DNA of 64,000 nt from Gordonia insulae (GCF_003855095.1 NZ_CP033972.1:5890001-5954000), one strand, 5' to 3'; positions 48,889-60,409 are shown, numbered from the stretch's first letter. A program made the numbers and translations. Notes: generated by a model from the letters alone, not told the origin.

Positions 48889-50733
48889 TCAGTCGACCTG
48901 CCGAACGGCTCCACGGTCGGCGGAGGTGGCCAGCTTCGCGTAGGCGCGCAGCGCGGTGGTGACCATACGCTGACGGTCCTTGGGCTGCCACGGCCGCTCG
49001 GAGGCCTCCATCTTGGCGCGACGTTCGGCCAGCACATCGTCGTCGACGAGCACCTCGAGGCGACGGGTCTTGACGTCGATGAGGATCGGGTCCCCGTCCT
49101 CGACCAGACCGATCGCACCGCCCGAGGCGGCCTCCGGTGACATGTGACCCACCGAGAGACCCGACGATCCACCGGAGAACCGGCCGTCGGTGATGAGCGC
49201 ACACTTGCGGCCCATCCCGGTGCCCTTCATGAAGGCGGTCGGGTGCAGCATCTCCTGCATGCCCGGACCGCCGGCCGGACCCTCGTACCGGACGACGAGG
49301 ACCTCGCCGGCCTGGATGGTCTTGGACAGGATGACCTGCACCGCGTCTTCCTGGCTCTCGACGACGCGTGCCGGGCCCTCGAAATGCCACAGGTCCTCGT
49401 CGATGCCTGCGGTCTTGAGCACGGCGCCGTCGGGGGCGAGGTTGCCACGCAGCACGCACAATCCGCCCTCGACGGTGTAGGCGTGGGCGAGGTCGCGGAT
49501 GCAACCGCCGGCGGCGTCGGTGTCCAGCGAACTCCACCGGTTGTCGGTGGAGAACGGGGTGGTGGTGCGCACGCCGCCCGGCGCGGCGTGGAACAGCTCG
49601 ACGGCCGCATCGATGGCGGTGCCGCTGCGGATGTCCCAGTCGTCGAGAAACTGCGCCAGGGTGGGGCTGTGCACGGTCGAGGTCGTGACGTCGATGAGGC
49701 CGGCGCGACGCAACTCACCGAGGATGGCGGGGATGCCACCGGCGCGATGCACGTCCTCCATGTGGTAGTCCGAGTTGGGCGACACCTTCGACAGGCACGG
49801 CACATTGCGGCTGATCTCGTCGATCACCGACAGGTCGAAGTCGGCGACCTCGCCTTCCTGTGCGGCGGCCAGGATGTGCAGGACGGTGTTGGTCGATCCG
49901 CCCATCGCGACGTCGAGTGCCATGGCGTTGCGGAACGCGGTCGGGGTGGCGATGTTGCGGGGCAGGACGGAGGCGTCGTCGTCGCGGTACCAGCGCTGGG
50001 CCGCCTCGACGACCACGCGGCCGGCGCGCTCGAACAACGCGTGGCGCGCCTCGTGGGTGGCCAGGGTGGAACCGTTGCCGGGCAACGCGAGTCCCAGGGC
50101 CTCGGTCAGACAGTTCATCGAGTTGGCGGTGAACATGCCCGAACAGGAGCCGCAGGTCGGGCAGGCCGAGCGTTCGACCTCGGAGAGCCCTTCCTCGTCG
50201 ACCTCGCTGTTGGCCGAGGCGGAGATGGCGGTGATCAGGTCCGACGACGGGTGCGCGACGCCGTCGACCACGACCGCCTTGCCGGCCTCCATCGGGCCAC
50301 CGGAGACGAACACCGTGGGGATGTTCAGGCGCATCGCGGCGTTGAGCATGCCGGGAGTGATCTTGTCGCAGTTGGAGATACAGACGAGGGCGTCCGCGGT
50401 GTGGGCGTTGACCATGTATTCGACGGAGTCGGCGATGATCTCGCGACTCGGCAGTGAGTACAGCATGCCGCCGTGACCCATCGCGATGCCGTCGTCGACG
50501 GCGATCGTGTGGAACTCGCGCGGCACACCACCGGCAGCCCGGACGGCATCGGCGACGATCTCGCCGACATCCTTGAGGTGCACGTGGCCGGGCACGAACT
50601 GGGTGTAGGAGTTCGCGATCGCCACGATCGGCTTGCCGAAGTCGTCGTCGGTCATCCCGGTCGCCCGCCAGAGCGATCGGGCGCCGGCGGCTTCGCGTCC
50701 GACGGTGGTGGTTCGGGACCTCAGGGCTGGCAT
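48889..50733 (-). CDS. ilvD: Dihydroxy-acid dehydratase
   Basis: Fe-S enzyme that dehydrates dihydroxyisovalerate and its isoleucine-branch analogue, the last common step of valine/isoleucine synthesis. At 614 residues it is the long, E. coli-type enzyme. Fe-S ligands: Cys in [15 protein letters not shown] and [20 protein letters not shown]; the GDS-like cofactor motif region is [12 protein letters not shown]. The start [20 protein letters not shown] is typical. The protein in M. tuberculosis is a shorter type located elsewhere. On the minus strand TTGACA (50794-50799) is a possible -35 about 60 bases upstream. It converges with the DoxX gene. Confidence 0.95.
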   Translation of the reverse strand: MPALRSRTTTVGREAAGARSLWRATGMTDDDFGKPIVAIANSYTQFVPGHVHLKDVGEIVADAVRAAGGVPREFHTIAVDDGIAMGHGGMLYSLPSREIIADSVEYMVNAHTADALVCISNCDKITPGMLNAAMRLNIPTVFVSGGPMEAGKAVVVDGVAHPSSDLITAISASANSEVDEEGLSEVERSACPTCGSCSGMFTANSMNCLTEALGLALPGNGSTLATHEARHALFERAGRVVVEAAQRWYRDDDASVLPRNIATPTAFRNAMALDVAMGGSTNTVLHILAAAQEGEVADFDLSVIDEISRNVPCLSKVSPNSDYHMEDVHRAGGIPAILGELRRAGLIDVTTSTVHSPTLAQFLDDWDIRSGTAIDAAVELFHAAPGGVRTTTPFSTDNRWSSLDTDAAGGCIRDLAHAYTVEGGLCVLRGNLAPDGAVLKTAGIDEDLWHFEGPARVVESQEDAVQVILSKTIQAGEVLVVRYEGPAGGPGMQEMLHPTAFMKGTGMGRKCALITDGRFSGGSSGLSVGHMSPEAASGGAIGLVEDGDPILIDVKTRRLEVLVDDDVLAERRAKMEASERPWQPKDRQRMVTTALRAYAKLATSADRGAVRQVD

Positions 50734-50759
50734 CGCGATGTACCTCGATCAGATCAGTG

Positions 50760-50799
50760 ACTCCGCGGGGCGGAGTGGCGGTGGGGGCTGTGCTGTCAA
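50760..50799 (-). promoter_or_regulatory. Possible ilvD promoter and hairpin
   Basis: TTGACA on the minus strand (50794-50799) is a consensus -35, with no clear -10 at the right spacing. A 7-bp hairpin with a three-base loop (ACTCCGC/GCGGAGT, 50760-50776) lies in the leader, 27 bases before the ilvD start. Confidence 0.3.
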
Positions 50800-50919
50800 C
50801 GTCGTTCGCCGGGTGGATTATTCGCCCGGGGATGAGCGTTGGGTCGCCGATGACACCGATCAGGTGCGTCGGCACCGCGCGAGCACGAGGCTACTCCGCT
50901 GTGATCTGCGTGAACAAAC

Positions 50920-52260
50920 TCAGATACCCAGCACGGCTTTGGCGATCGAGAAGTAGATGATGAGCCCCGTCGCGTCGCAGAAGGTGGAGATGAACGGGGT
51001 GGAGAACACTGCGGGATCCACGCCGATGGACTTGGCGATCAACGGCATGATGCCGCCGACGGTGGCGGCCATGATGCAGATCGCAAGAATCGTCGTGCCG
51101 ATCACAGTGCCGATGTCGGTGTCGTAGACCGTCGATGCGACCGCGAAACCGGCGAGTCCGAGGATCGCGCCGAGCGTGACGCCCACTCGCATCTCCTTGC
51201 CCGCGACACGGAGGACGTCTCGGGGAGCGACGTCGTCCACGGCGAGCGCGCGGGTGACGGTGGTGGCGGCCTGCGATCCGGTGTTGCCGCCGATGCCCGT
51301 CAGCAGGGGTATGAACAGGGCGAGAGCGACCATTTGGTCGAGAGTGCTCTCGAAGATCTCCAACACATTGACCGTGAGTATCGCCGATACAGCGAGGACG
51401 AACAGCCAGACGATGCGCGCGCGGGTGATCGCGATGATCGACGACAGCAGGTAGGGCTGCTTGAGGGGTTCGCGTGCACCCGCGCGAGCTTCGTCGGTGT
51501 CGCGGGCCTGCTCGATCACCTCGACCGCGTCGTCGATGGTCAACACTCCGACCAGTCGGTTGTCGCGGTCGGTGACCGGCATGGCCAGAATGCCCCGATC
51601 GACGCAGCGCTGCGCGGTGCTCTCGGCATCGTCGTCCGCGCCGGCGTAGATGGGTGTCTTCGCGATGGCGCCCACCAACGTGTGGGCGTCGGCAAGGAGT
51701 AGGTCCCGCAAGCTGACCACCCCATGTAACCCGCGCGCACGGTCGATGACGGGCACCGTGTAGATGGTCTCGGCGTCATGTCCCCGGAGTCGGACACGAT
51801 CGAGCGCATCGGAGACCGTCTCGTCGGGATACGCGTGGACATACTCCGGACTCATTCGACGTCCGACCGATTGTCTCGGATATCCCAGGATGACTCCGGT
51901 CATCTCGCGCTCCGTGGTCGACAGTTGCTGCACCAGGCTGCGGGCGACAGATGCGGGGAGTTCGTCCAGCAGTTCGGCGCGGTCGTCGGGGTCGAGGTTG
52001 TCGAATGCCTCGGCGACGTCCGCGGTGCCCAGGTCCGCTATCAGCTCGCTCTGGGAGTGCGCGCTCAGGGCATCGAAGACGCCTATCGCGGCGCTTTTGG
52101 CGAGGAGGCGAAAAGCGATACCCCGACGCTTGCGCGGGAGGTGGTCGAGTACGTCTGCGATGTCTGCCGGCGGCATGGCCGTCAGCGTGGCCGACACCTC
52201 AGCGAGCGAACCGCCGGTGATCTGGGCGTCGATTTCCTGGGCGGACACAGGTGCGATCAT
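50920..52260 (-). CDS. mgtE: Magnesium transporter MgtE
   Basis: A 446-residue Mg2+ channel. Order of parts: cytoplasmic N domain (helical; ADIADVLDHLPRKRRGIAFRLL; ELIADLGTADVAEAFDNLDPDD), a CBS pair (VPVIDRARGLHGVVSLRDLL; MPVTDRDNRLVGVLTIDDAV) that closes the pore when Mg2+ is high, and five membrane helices with the MgtE motif IPLLTGIGGNTGSQAATTVTRAL. The last helix is near the C-terminus (FISTFCDATGLIIYFSIAKA). I see no M-box riboswitch upstream in the 77-base gap. It is co-directional with the PH-domain gene and may be transcribed with it. Confidence 0.94.
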   Translation of the reverse strand: MIAPVSAQEIDAQITGGSLAEVSATLTAMPPADIADVLDHLPRKRRGIAFRLLAKSAAIGVFDALSAHSQSELIADLGTADVAEAFDNLDPDDRAELLDELPASVARSLVQQLSTTEREMTGVILGYPRQSVGRRMSPEYVHAYPDETVSDALDRVRLRGHDAETIYTVPVIDRARGLHGVVSLRDLLLADAHTLVGAIAKTPIYAGADDDAESTAQRCVDRGILAMPVTDRDNRLVGVLTIDDAVEVIEQARDTDEARAGAREPLKQPYLLSSIIAITRARIVWLFVLAVSAILTVNVLEIFESTLDQMVALALFIPLLTGIGGNTGSQAATTVTRALAVDDVAPRDVLRVAGKEMRVGVTLGAILGLAGFAVASTVYDTDIGTVIGTTILAICIMAATVGGIMPLIAKSIGVDPAVFSTPFISTFCDATGLIIYFSIAKAVLGI

Positions 52261-52337
52261 TCGCCGAACAGTAATCCCGCAGACCTGTCCGGGATCGGCG
52301 AGGACGACCCCGGGCGGCGTTGGTCACCGAGAGTTCA

Positions 52338-52781
52338 TCACGTGTTCTCGTGGCTGCGGGCGTACGTCTCGTACGGATCGGGAATTCTCCCGCGACTGGC
52401 CGCCGACAGCCGGGGCAGATCGGCGAAGGTGATGGCCGGGAGGCGCACACGCGCACCGTTGACGAGCACCGCACGGACTGATCCCCAGCGCGGGAACTGC
52501 ACCCCGTCGACCTCGTCCCACGCGATCTCGCGGGTACCGAAGGTATGGACCGCGCGCAGTCCGTCCTCGGTGACGACCGTCCGGATCCGCACGATCCACC
52601 AAGCGAGCACAATGGGCAGGACCAGGGTCCACCCCAGCCAGACCAGTGAGGCGCCGGCGAGGATCACCGTCACGATGAACATCATCGGGACTGCGAAATA
52701 GGCGATCCGCTGGATGCGGAACACCTGCGGGAGCTCGAGCGCCGGCGTGGAATCGGGGGAGGCGGGGGATGGCGTTGACAC
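52338..52781 (-). CDS. PH-domain membrane protein (Cfp6-like)
   Basis: A 147-residue protein with two membrane helices (IAYFAVPMMFIVTVILAGA and LVWLGWTLVLPIVLAWWIV) followed by a bacterial PH domain (VRIRTVVTEDGLRAVHTFGT; REIAWDEVDGVQFPRWGSVR; RVRLPAITFADLPRLSA). In mycobacteria the equivalent gene (Rv3004, cfp6) also lies beside ilvB. The role is unknown; bacterial PH domains often bind protein or lipid at the membrane. It starts at 52781 and is divergent from the ilvB leader. Confidence 0.85.
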   Translation of the reverse strand: MSTPSPASPDSTPALELPQVFRIQRIAYFAVPMMFIVTVILAGASLVWLGWTLVLPIVLAWWIVRIRTVVTEDGLRAVHTFGTREIAWDEVDGVQFPRWGSVRAVLVNGARVRLPAITFADLPRLSAASRGRIPDPYETYARSHENT

Positions 52782-52867
52782 AGTCCCATTGTCTCATCCC
52801 GCGGAACACGCCGATCTCGCCGATCCACCTGTGCTTTCTCAGCATGTGGGACGCGAATAGGTGCGGT

Positions 52868-52897
52868 TTGACTCTTGACGTGCGGCGGTCCTACCGT
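52868..52897 (+). promoter_or_regulatory. Candidate promoter of the ilvBNC leader
   Basis: TTGACT (52868-52873) and TACCGT (52892-52897) are separated by 18 bases, upstream of the leader peptide at 52907. A second TTGACG is at 52875-52880. Confidence 0.4.
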
Positions 52898-52906
52898 GAA
52901 GGCGTG

Positions 52907-52954
52907 ATGCAGGATCAGAACCTCGTAGTAATCGGCCGGCGCGTCGTCGCCTGA
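52907..52954 (+). CDS. ilvB leader peptide
   Basis: A 15-codon open frame reads [15 protein letters not shown]. It carries Leu-Val-Val-Ile and Val-Val codons, the amino acids made by the ilv/leu pathway; both early Val codons are GTA, which is uncommon in this GC-rich sequence. An AAGG motif precedes the ATG. Ribosome stalling here when branched-chain aminoacyl-tRNAs are scarce would control the hairpin at 52991-53022. Known from actinobacterial ilvB attenuators. Confidence 0.75.
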   Translation: MQDQNLVVIGRRVVA

Positions 52955-52989
52955 CCGGTCACTTCGTAGACCTCCAGCATCGACGCGCC
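52938..52989 (+). other. Long-range pairing in the ilvB attenuator
   Basis: GGCGCGTCG (52938-52946) and CGACGCGCC (52981-52989) are perfectly complementary. The first arm overlaps the last codons of the leader peptide and the second ends one base before the terminator. A stalled ribosome would keep this stem from forming, so it can link translation to termination. Confidence 0.55.
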
Positions 52990-52990
52990 A

Positions 52991-53022
52991 CCCTCGAACA
53001 GCCCAGCTGTCGGGGGTTTTTT
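52991..53022 (+). terminator. Attenuator terminator of ilvB
   Basis: CCCTCGAACAG pairs with CTGTCGGGG across the loop CCCAG (one A bulged), followed by TTTTTT at 53017-53022. This is a classic rho-independent shape, 42 bases before the ilvB start. Confidence 0.75.
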
Positions 53023-53063
53023 CTTGTCAACAATCCGAAATCGAAGAAGATGAGGAACGTGCA

Positions 53064-55025
53064 GTGAGCGCACCAACAGCACGAGCCGCCGGGAGCCCAG
53101 CGAATGGTTCCCCGGACCCGACCGACGCGACGCGTCAACAGTCACCCGCCGGCGGGAATCTGCGGGCCGTAGGCCAGCACACCGTCGCGCCCGAGCGCGT
53201 CAGCGGCGCGCAGTCGGTGGTCCGTTCTCTCGAGGAACTCGGTGTAGAGGTCGTCTTCGGTATCCCCGGCGGATGCATCCTCCCGGTCTATGACCCGCTG
53301 CTCGACTCCCAGAAGGTCCGCCACGTCCTCGTGCGCCACGAGCAGGGTGCGGGTCACGCCGCCACCGGCTACGCCCAGATCGCCGGTCACGCCGGTGTCT
53401 GCATGGCCACATCGGGTCCGGGTGCCACCAACCTGGTCACCCCTCTCGCCGACGCCCAGATGGACTCCGTTCCCGTCGTCGCGATCACCGGACAGGTCGG
53501 TCGGTCCCTCATCGGCACCGACGCCTTCCAGGAGGCCGACATCTCCGGCATCACGATTCCGGTGACCAAGCACAACTTCTTGGTGAGCGACCCCGCCGAC
53601 ATCCCGCGCGTGATCGCCGAGGCGTTCCACATCGCGGAAAGCGGCCGTCCGGGTGCGGTTCTCGTCGACATCCCGAAGGATGTGCTGCAGGCGCAGACCA
53701 CGTTCTCGTGGCCGCCGCAGATCGATCTGCCGGGGTACCGGCCGGTGACCAAGCCGCACGGCAAGCAGGTCCGGGAGGCGGCCCGTCTGATCGAGGCGGC
53801 CAAGGCTCCGGTGCTGTACGTCGGCGGTGGCGTCATCAAGGCGAACGCGTCGGCCGAGCTGATGGAACTCGCCGAACTGACCGGACTCCCGGTGGTCACC
53901 ACCCTGATGGCACGCGGGGCCTTCCCCGACAGTCATCAGCAGCATCTGGGCATGCCCGGTATGCACGGGACCGTCGCGGCGGTCGCGGCGCTGCAGCGCA
54001 GCGATCTGCTGGTCACACTGGGCGCACGTTTCGACGACCGCGTCACCGGCCAGCTGTCGTCGTTCGCGCAGAACGCCAAGGTCATCCACGCGGACATCGA
54101 CCCAGCGGAGATCGGCAAGAACCGCCACGCCGACGTGCCGATCGTCGGTGACTGCAAGGCGGTCATCACCGATCTGATCGAGACGATCCGCAACGAGCGT
54201 GCGACCACCACCGCTGCGCCGGACCTGTCGGAATGGTGGCGCTACCTCGACGGTATCCGTCGTACCTACCCGCTGAGCTACGACCGCCCCGCCGACGGTT
54301 CCATGTCGCCGGAGTTCGTCATCTCGGCCATCGGCAAGGCCGCCGGACCGGATGCCGTGTACTGCGCGGGTGTCGGTCAGCACCAGATGTGGGCCGCTCA
54401 GTTCATCTCGTACGAGAAGCCCCGGACGTGGCTCAACTCGGGCGGTCTCGGCACCATGGGCTACGCCGTCCCGGCCGCGATGGGTGCCAAGATGGCCTCG
54501 CCGGAGACCGAGGTCTGGGCCATCGACGGTGATGGTTGCTTCCAGATGACCAATCAGGAGTTGGCGACCTGCGCGATCGAGGGCATCCCGATCAAGGTCG
54601 CGCTGATCAACAACGGCAACCTGGGGATGGTGCGTCAGTGGCAGACGCTGTTCTACGACCAGCGTTACTCCAGCACCGACCTGGCCACGCACTCGCGGAG
54701 GATCCCGGACTTCGTCAAGCTCGCAGAAGCGTTGGGATGCGCGGCATTCCGCGTCGAGCGTGAGGAAGACGTCGACGAGGTCATCGCCAAGGCCCGCGCG
54801 ATCAACGATCGCCCGGTGGTCGTCGACTTCATCGTCGGCGCCGACGCGCAGGTGTGGCCGATGGTCGCGGCCGGCACCGGCAACGACGAGATCATGGCCG
54901 CCCGTGACATCCGCCCCCTGTTCGACGACGACGAGTCGGCGTCGGATCCGGTGGACATCCACGAGGCGATGGGACGCCCGGACAAGGCGTTCCCGTCGGG
55001 GTCCGCACGAAAGGACGACAAGTGA
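53064..55025 (+). CDS. ilvB: Acetolactate synthase large subunit
   Basis: TPP enzyme that condenses pyruvate with pyruvate or 2-oxobutyrate, the first step of valine/isoleucine synthesis. The 653-residue protein has a Ser/Pro-rich N-terminal extension of about 45 residues, then [18 protein letters not shown], the catalytic Glu in [19 protein letters not shown], the FAD domain ([17 protein letters not shown]) and the TPP motif [15 protein letters not shown] followed by NNGNLGMV. It starts at GTG 53064 with a GAGGA motif upstream, behind the leader and attenuator. ilvN follows with a GTGA overlap. Confidence 0.96.
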   Translation: MSAPTARAAGSPANGSPDPTDATRQQSPAGGNLRAVGQHTVAPERVSGAQSVVRSLEELGVEVVFGIPGGCILPVYDPLLDSQKVRHVLVRHEQGAGHAATGYAQIAGHAGVCMATSGPGATNLVTPLADAQMDSVPVVAITGQVGRSLIGTDAFQEADISGITIPVTKHNFLVSDPADIPRVIAEAFHIAESGRPGAVLVDIPKDVLQAQTTFSWPPQIDLPGYRPVTKPHGKQVREAARLIEAAKAPVLYVGGGVIKANASAELMELAELTGLPVVTTLMARGAFPDSHQQHLGMPGMHGTVAAVAALQRSDLLVTLGARFDDRVTGQLSSFAQNAKVIHADIDPAEIGKNRHADVPIVGDCKAVITDLIETIRNERATTTAAPDLSEWWRYLDGIRRTYPLSYDRPADGSMSPEFVISAIGKAAGPDAVYCAGVGQHQMWAAQFISYEKPRTWLNSGGLGTMGYAVPAAMGAKMASPETEVWAIDGDGCFQMTNQELATCAIEGIPIKVALINNGNLGMVRQWQTLFYDQRYSSTDLATHSRRIPDFVKLAEALGCAAFRVEREEDVDEVIAKARAINDRPVVVDFIVGADAQVWPMVAAGTGNDEIMAARDIRPLFDDDESASDPVDIHEAMGRPDKAFPSGSARKDDK

Positions 55026-55525
55026 GCACCACCCACACCCTCAGTGTTCTGGTCGAGGACCGGCCGGGCGTGCTCGCCCGCATCTCCGGCCTCTTCTCCC
55101 GTCGTGGGTTCAACATCGAATCCCTCGCGGTCGGACCCACCGAGCTGAAGGGCATCTCGCGGATGACGATCATGGTCGCCGTCGACGACTTCCCCCTCGA
55201 GCAGGTCACCAAACAGCTCAACAAGCTGATCAACGTCATCAAGATCGTCGAGCAGGATCCGGCGAACTCGGTGTCCCGCGAATTGATGATGGTCAAGGTC
55301 CGCTCCGACGCATCGGTGCGCACCGAGGTCATCGAGGTGGTCAACCTGTTCCGCGCCAAGGTGATCGACGTCTCCCCGGAGTCGTTGACCGTCGAGGCGA
55401 CGGGTACCGCCGAGAAGCTCGAGGCGCTGCTGCGGATGCTCGATCCGTACGGTATCCGCGAGATCGCCCAGTCGGGAGCGGTCACGCTGGGGCGTGGCCC
55501 GAAGAGCATGTCGGCCAACCGCTGA
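55022..55525 (+). CDS. ilvN: Acetolactate synthase small (regulatory) subunit
   Basis: Regulatory subunit that confers feedback inhibition by valine. The 167-residue protein has an N-terminal ACT domain ([20 protein letters not shown], then [20 protein letters not shown]) and a C-terminal ACT-like domain ([20 protein letters not shown]). Length and order are normal. Its GTG (55022) overlaps the ilvB stop by four bases, which ensures similar amounts of both subunits. Confidence 0.96.
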   Translation: MSTTHTLSVLVEDRPGVLARISGLFSRRGFNIESLAVGPTELKGISRMTIMVAVDDFPLEQVTKQLNKLINVIKIVEQDPANSVSRELMMVKVRSDASVRTEVIEVVNLFRAKVIDVSPESLTVEATGTAEKLEALLRMLDPYGIREIAQSGAVTLGRGPKSMSANR

Positions 55526-55560
55526 CACACGGCGCAAGCCGCACATACGAAGTACACCGG

Positions 55561-56629
<1,069 letters not shown>

Positions 56630-56647
56630 GCGCCTCTCACCGAACAC

Positions 56648-56688
56648 GCTGTAGCCGTTGTCGCCGTGGCGACGACGGCTACAGCTTT
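56648..56688 (+). terminator. 17-bp hairpin after ilvC
   Basis: GCTGTAGCCGTTGTCGC (56648-56664) pairs with GCGACGACGGCTACAGC (56669-56685) except for one T-G pair; the loop is CGTG and TTTG follows. It ends the ilvBNC transcript, 18 bases after the stop codon. Confidence 0.8.
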
Positions 56689-56780
56689 GTCCGCAGCAGC
56701 TGAACGAAGCCCGCTCACGCCACCGATCGTCCGATGTCAACGCGTAGATCCGGGCTTCCGTGGCGTCGGTCGACGATGAC

Positions 56781-56818
56781 GAACGAGGCCCCGGGACCGA
56801 TGTCCCGGGGCCTCGTTC
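56781..56818. terminator. Perfect 16-bp hairpin between ilvC and the protease gene
   Basis: GAACGAGGCCCCGGGA and TCCCGGGGCCTCGTTC form a perfect stem with a six-base loop (CCGATG). It is 12 bases past the stop of the minus-strand protease gene and may work in both directions. Confidence 0.75.
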
Positions 56819-56830
56819 AGCTCATACCGA

Positions 56831-57496
56831 TCAGATCGGGCGGAACCCGCCGTACTGCGGCAGCGAGCCGACGCGCTTGAGCACCGGCGCGATGTTGGTA
56901 CCGGTCTCCGGGCCGAGGCACGCGAGGAAGTAGTAGGCGTTGACCATGCCGACGAGGCGGTCTCCCACGACGACCGGGCTACCCGAGTCGCCCTCGATCA
57001 CGCAGAGCTGACTGAAGTGGGCGTTGCCGTCCGAGAACCAGCTGATCCCGCAGGTGTTGCCGGTGGTCCGGCCCTCCTTGCAGGCCACGGTCGGGAAGGC
57101 CAGCGGGCGGGTGTCGACCGAGCGGATGGTGACGCCGCGGACCGTGCGCAACGGAACGACCTTCGCCGGGTTGAACTCGATGACGGCGATGTCGAGGTCG
57201 CTCGCCGAGTAGGTGATGGTGCCGGCCTGACCCCGGTTCTGGAACGTCTCGGAGTAGACCTTCTGGCCGGGCTTGCCGCAGTGTCCGGCGGTGATCCCGA
57301 TCAGCTTGCCGGTGTTGGACTTACCGATGGTGGTCAGGGTGCACGCCGCGGCCGAGTTGCCGCCCTTGAGCACCAGAATCCCGGAGCCGCCACCGATGTA
57401 GATCTTCGCCGGTGCAGCGTCTACGGAGCCCGCCCCCCAGCCGGCCAGCACGGTTGCAGCCAGAACCGCCAACAGTGCTGTCAGCTTCCTCATCAT
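56831..57496 (-). CDS. Secreted trypsin-like serine protease
   Basis: A 221-residue exported protease of the S1/chymotrypsin fold. The signal peptide is RKLTALLAVLAATVLAGWGA, cleaved about residue 28. The catalytic triad can be traced: His in GITAGHCGKPG (about residue 70), Asp in ASDLDIAVIEF (about 101) and Ser in IEGDSGSPVVVGDRLVG (about 171). Cys pairs (CTLTT/GHCG and ACKEG/NTCG, plus QLCVIEG and ACLGP) fit disulfides. ATG 57496 (MMRK) is chosen because the longer in-frame start lies before the signal peptide. The target is unknown. It is divergent from serA. Confidence 0.88.
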   Translation of the reverse strand: MMRKLTALLAVLAATVLAGWGAGSVDAAPAKIYIGGGSGILVLKGGNSAAACTLTTIGKSNTGKLIGITAGHCGKPGQKVYSETFQNRGQAGTITYSASDLDIAVIEFNPAKVVPLRTVRGVTIRSVDTRPLAFPTVACKEGRTTGNTCGISWFSDGNAHFSQLCVIEGDSGSPVVVGDRLVGMVNAYYFLACLGPETGTNIAPVLKRVGSLPQYGGFRPI

Positions 57497-57806
57497 CCAA
57501 ACTCCACTCGTCGACGCACAGGACTCTTCGGCCCCGAGCGTCCTGACTCGGGGCCAAGCACACCGTACCGGTCGGTTGCCGCGCCGTGCGGTGCGCGGAA
57601 TCGTCCCGGGGTCGGTTTGCAACCTATCCGTAATGCCGATCACAATCTACCTGCATCCCGTCACCGCCCGAGCTGACCTGTGCCGCCCGGCTGTCAACCG
57701 GGGAACCGGCGACCACTAAGCTGTTCGCGGAAGTCGTCGCGGTCGCCGGAGCGTGTCGCGGTGCCCTCCGAATCCATTTACTTGGCCCCCGACCATGGAG
57801 AATATT
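57497..57806. other. Intergenic region between the protease and serA
   Basis: These 310 bases separate divergent genes and must contain both promoters. A GGAG motif at 57797-57800 is the serA ribosome binding site. CCACTAAGCTGTTC (about 57712-57725) is the best -10-like patch for serA. I see no small gene, tRNA or strong hairpin. Confidence 0.35.
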
Positions 57807-59402
57807 GTGACCTCAGCTGGCCGTCCGGTCGTTCTGATCGCCGACAAACTGGCACCCTCGACCGTCGAGGCCCTGGGAGACGACGTCGAGGTGCGCTGGG
57901 TCGACGGCCCGGATCGCCCCAAGCTGCTCGAGGCAGTCGCCGACGCCGACGCCATCCTGGTCCGGTCGGCCACGACCGTCGACACCGAGGTGCTCGAGGC
58001 GGGCCCGAAGCTGAAGATCATCGCGCGTGCCGGCGTCGGCCTCGACAATGTCGACGTACCCGCGGCGACCCAGCGTGGCGTCATGGTGGTCAACGCGCCG
58101 ACGTCCAACATCCACACCGCCGCCGAACATGCCGTCGCCCTGCTGATGTCGGCGGCGCGTCAGATCCCGGCCGCCGACGCGACCCTGCGCGAGCACACCT
58201 GGAAGCGGTCGTCCTTCAACGGTGTCGAGATCTTCGACAAGACCGTCGGTGTCGTCGGACTGGGTCGGATCGGCCAGCTCGTGGCGGCGCGACTGGCGGC
58301 CTTCGAGACATCCATCATCGCCTACGACCCCTACGTGTCCCCGGCTCGCGCGGCGCAGCTCGGCATCGAACTGGTCACTCTCGACGAACTGCTCGAGCGT
58401 GCCGACTTCATCACGGTGCACCTCCCGAAGACCCCGGAGACCCTGGGCCTGATCGGCAAGGATCAGCTGGCCCGCACCAAGCAGGGCGTGGTGATCGTCA
58501 ACGCGGCGCGCGGTGGGCTGATCGACGAGCAGGCACTGGCCGATTCGATCAACGCGGGTCATGTCCGGGCAGCCGGGCTCGACGTCTACGCCACCGAGCC
58601 GTGCACCGACTCGCCTCTGTTCGAGCTCCCACAGGTGGTCGTGACGCCGCACCTCGGTGCGTCGACCAGCGAGGCCCAGGACCGGGCGGGAACCGATGTC
58701 GCGAAGAGCGTGCGGCTCGCCCTCGCCGGTCACTTCGTGCCGGACGCGGTCAACATCACCGGCGGCGCGGTCGACGAGGAGGTCGCACCGTGGCTCGAGG
58801 TCGCCCGCAAACTCGGCGTCCTGGTCGGCGCGATCAGTGACGAGCCGCCGACATCCCTCGTCGTCGACGTCCGGGGCGAGCTCGCCGCCAACAATGTCGA
58901 GGTGCTCGGCCTGTCGGCCCTTCGTGGACTGTTCTCGGCCGTCCTCGACGAACCCGTCACCTTTGTGAACGCCCCCGCCGTCGCGGCCGATCGTGGCGTG
59001 ACGAGCGAGGTGACCACTGCACCGGAGAGCCCCAATCACCGCAGTGTGGTGGACGTGAAGGCCGTGTTCGCCGACGGATCGGTGCACAACGTCGCGGGCA
59101 CCCTCACCGAACCCCGACTCGTCGAGAAGATCGTCAACATCAACGGTCGCAACTTCGACCTCCGCGCCGAGGGGCAGAACCTCCTGGTCAGCTACGCCGA
59201 TCAGCCGGGTTCGCTGGGCAAGATCGGCACACTGCTGGGCAATGCCGGCATCGACATCAAGGCGGCCGGTCTGTCGCAGGATGCCGAGGGTGGCGGCGCG
59301 ACCGTGATGCTCCGCGTCAGCGGCAAGCTCGGTGACGACGTCATCGCCTCCATCGGTGAGGCCGTCGGCGCGACCCTGATCGAACAGGTGGACCTGTCAT
59401 GA
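57807..59402 (+). CDS. serA: D-3-phosphoglycerate dehydrogenase
   Basis: First step of serine synthesis: oxidises 3-phosphoglycerate with NAD+. The 531-residue protein has the substrate/nucleotide domains ([36 protein letters not shown], the NAD motif; [13 protein letters not shown]; catalytic His in [17 protein letters not shown]), an intervening ASB domain (about 320-450) and a C-terminal ACT domain ([20 protein letters not shown]) for serine inhibition. This long form is the mycobacterial SerA1 type. GTG 57807 is chosen: GGAG lies six bases upstream; ATG 57795 lacks a ribosome binding site. leuB overlaps its stop (ATGA). Confidence 0.95.
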   Translation: MTSAGRPVVLIADKLAPSTVEALGDDVEVRWVDGPDRPKLLEAVADADAILVRSATTVDTEVLEAGPKLKIIARAGVGLDNVDVPAATQRGVMVVNAPTSNIHTAAEHAVALLMSAARQIPAADATLREHTWKRSSFNGVEIFDKTVGVVGLGRIGQLVAARLAAFETSIIAYDPYVSPARAAQLGIELVTLDELLERADFITVHLPKTPETLGLIGKDQLARTKQGVVIVNAARGGLIDEQALADSINAGHVRAAGLDVYATEPCTDSPLFELPQVVVTPHLGASTSEAQDRAGTDVAKSVRLALAGHFVPDAVNITGGAVDEEVAPWLEVARKLGVLVGAISDEPPTSLVVDVRGELAANNVEVLGLSALRGLFSAVLDEPVTFVNAPAVAADRGVTSEVTTAPESPNHRSVVDVKAVFADGSVHNVAGTLTEPRLVEKIVNINGRNFDLRAEGQNLLVSYADQPGSLGKIGTLLGNAGIDIKAAGLSQDAEGGGATVMLRVSGKLGDDVIASIGEAVGATLIEQVDLS

Positions 59403-60409
59403 AGCTCGCCATCATCGCCGGCGACGGCATCGGCCCCGAGGTCATCGGGGAGGCGCTCGGAGTTCTCGAGGCCGTCGTCCCGAATGTCTCGACCACGGAG
59501 TTCGACCTCGGCGCCCGTCGGTACCACCGCAACGGGGAACTGCTGACCGAGGACGACCTCGCGTCGCTCCGCCAACATGACGCGATCCTGCTGGGTGCGA
59601 TCGGCGATCCGTCGGTGCCCTCGGGTGTGCTCGAACGCGGGTTGCTGCTGACCATGCGCTTCGCGCTCGACCATCACGTCAATCTCCGGCCGTCGCGCAA
59701 GTTGGCCGGCGTCACGTCGCCGCTGGCCGGCGACCCCGACATCGACTTCGTGGTGGTCCGTGAGGGCACCGAGGGTCCGTACACCGGCAACGGCGGGGCC
59801 ATCCGGGTCGGCACGCCGCACGAGGTCGCGACCGAGGTGAGCGTGAACACCCGCTTCGGTGTGGAGCGCGTGGTGCGCAACGCGTTTGATCGCGCGCGGG
59901 CGCGACGCAAGAAGCTCACCCTCGTCCACAAGACCAACGTGCTGACCTTCGCCGGGTCGATGTGGAGCCGCACGGTCGCCGAGGTGGGTGCCGAGTACCC
60001 CGACGTCACCACCGACTACTGCCACGTGGACGCCGCCACCATCTACCTGGTCACCGACCCGGGACGGTTCGACGTCATCGTCACCGACAATCTGTTCGGC
60101 GACATCATCACCGACATCGCGGCCGCGGTCACGGGTGGTATCGGTCTGGCGGCATCGGGCAACATCGATGCGACCGGGGCGAATCCGTCGATGTTCGAAC
60201 CCGTCCACGGCAGCGCTCCCGACATCGCGGGTCAGGGCAAGGCCGATCCCACCGCGGCGATCCTGTCCACCGCGCTGCTGCTCGACCATCTCGGCGAGAC
60301 CGACGCCGCGGAACGTGTGGAGAAGGCGGTCGCCGACGATGTCGCCGAGCGTGGTTCGGAGACGCTGAGCACTTCCGAGATCGGCCGGCGCATCCGCGAG
60401 CGGGTCTGA
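59399..60409 (+). CDS. leuB: 3-isopropylmalate dehydrogenase
   Basis: Oxidatively decarboxylates 3-isopropylmalate in leucine synthesis. The 336-residue protein has the short actinobacterial form: [47 protein letters not shown], then [10 protein letters not shown] and the C-terminal [23 protein letters not shown] specificity is not tested, but the acidic region after the nucleotide loop is usual. It overlaps serA by four bases. The last codons lie in a 14-bp repeat array (60401-60442). Confidence 0.95.
   Translation: MKLAIIAGDGIGPEVIGEALGVLEAVVPNVSTTEFDLGARRYHRNGELLTEDDLASLRQHDAILLGAIGDPSVPSGVLERGLLLTMRFALDHHVNLRPSRKLAGVTSPLAGDPDIDFVVVREGTEGPYTGNGGAIRVGTPHEVATEVSVNTRFGVERVVRNAFDRARARRKKLTLVHKTNVLTFAGSMWSRTVAEVGAEYPDVTTDYCHVDAATIYLVTDPGRFDVIVTDNLFGDIITDIAAAVTGGIGLAASGNIDATGANPSMFEPVHGSAPDIAGQGKADPTAAILSTALLLDHLGETDAAERVEKAVADDVAERGSETLSTSEIGRRIRERV

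Noticed and set aside
52261..52337. M-box riboswitch in front of mgtE
   Set aside because: The gap is 77 bases, too short for an M-box, and shows no matching core.
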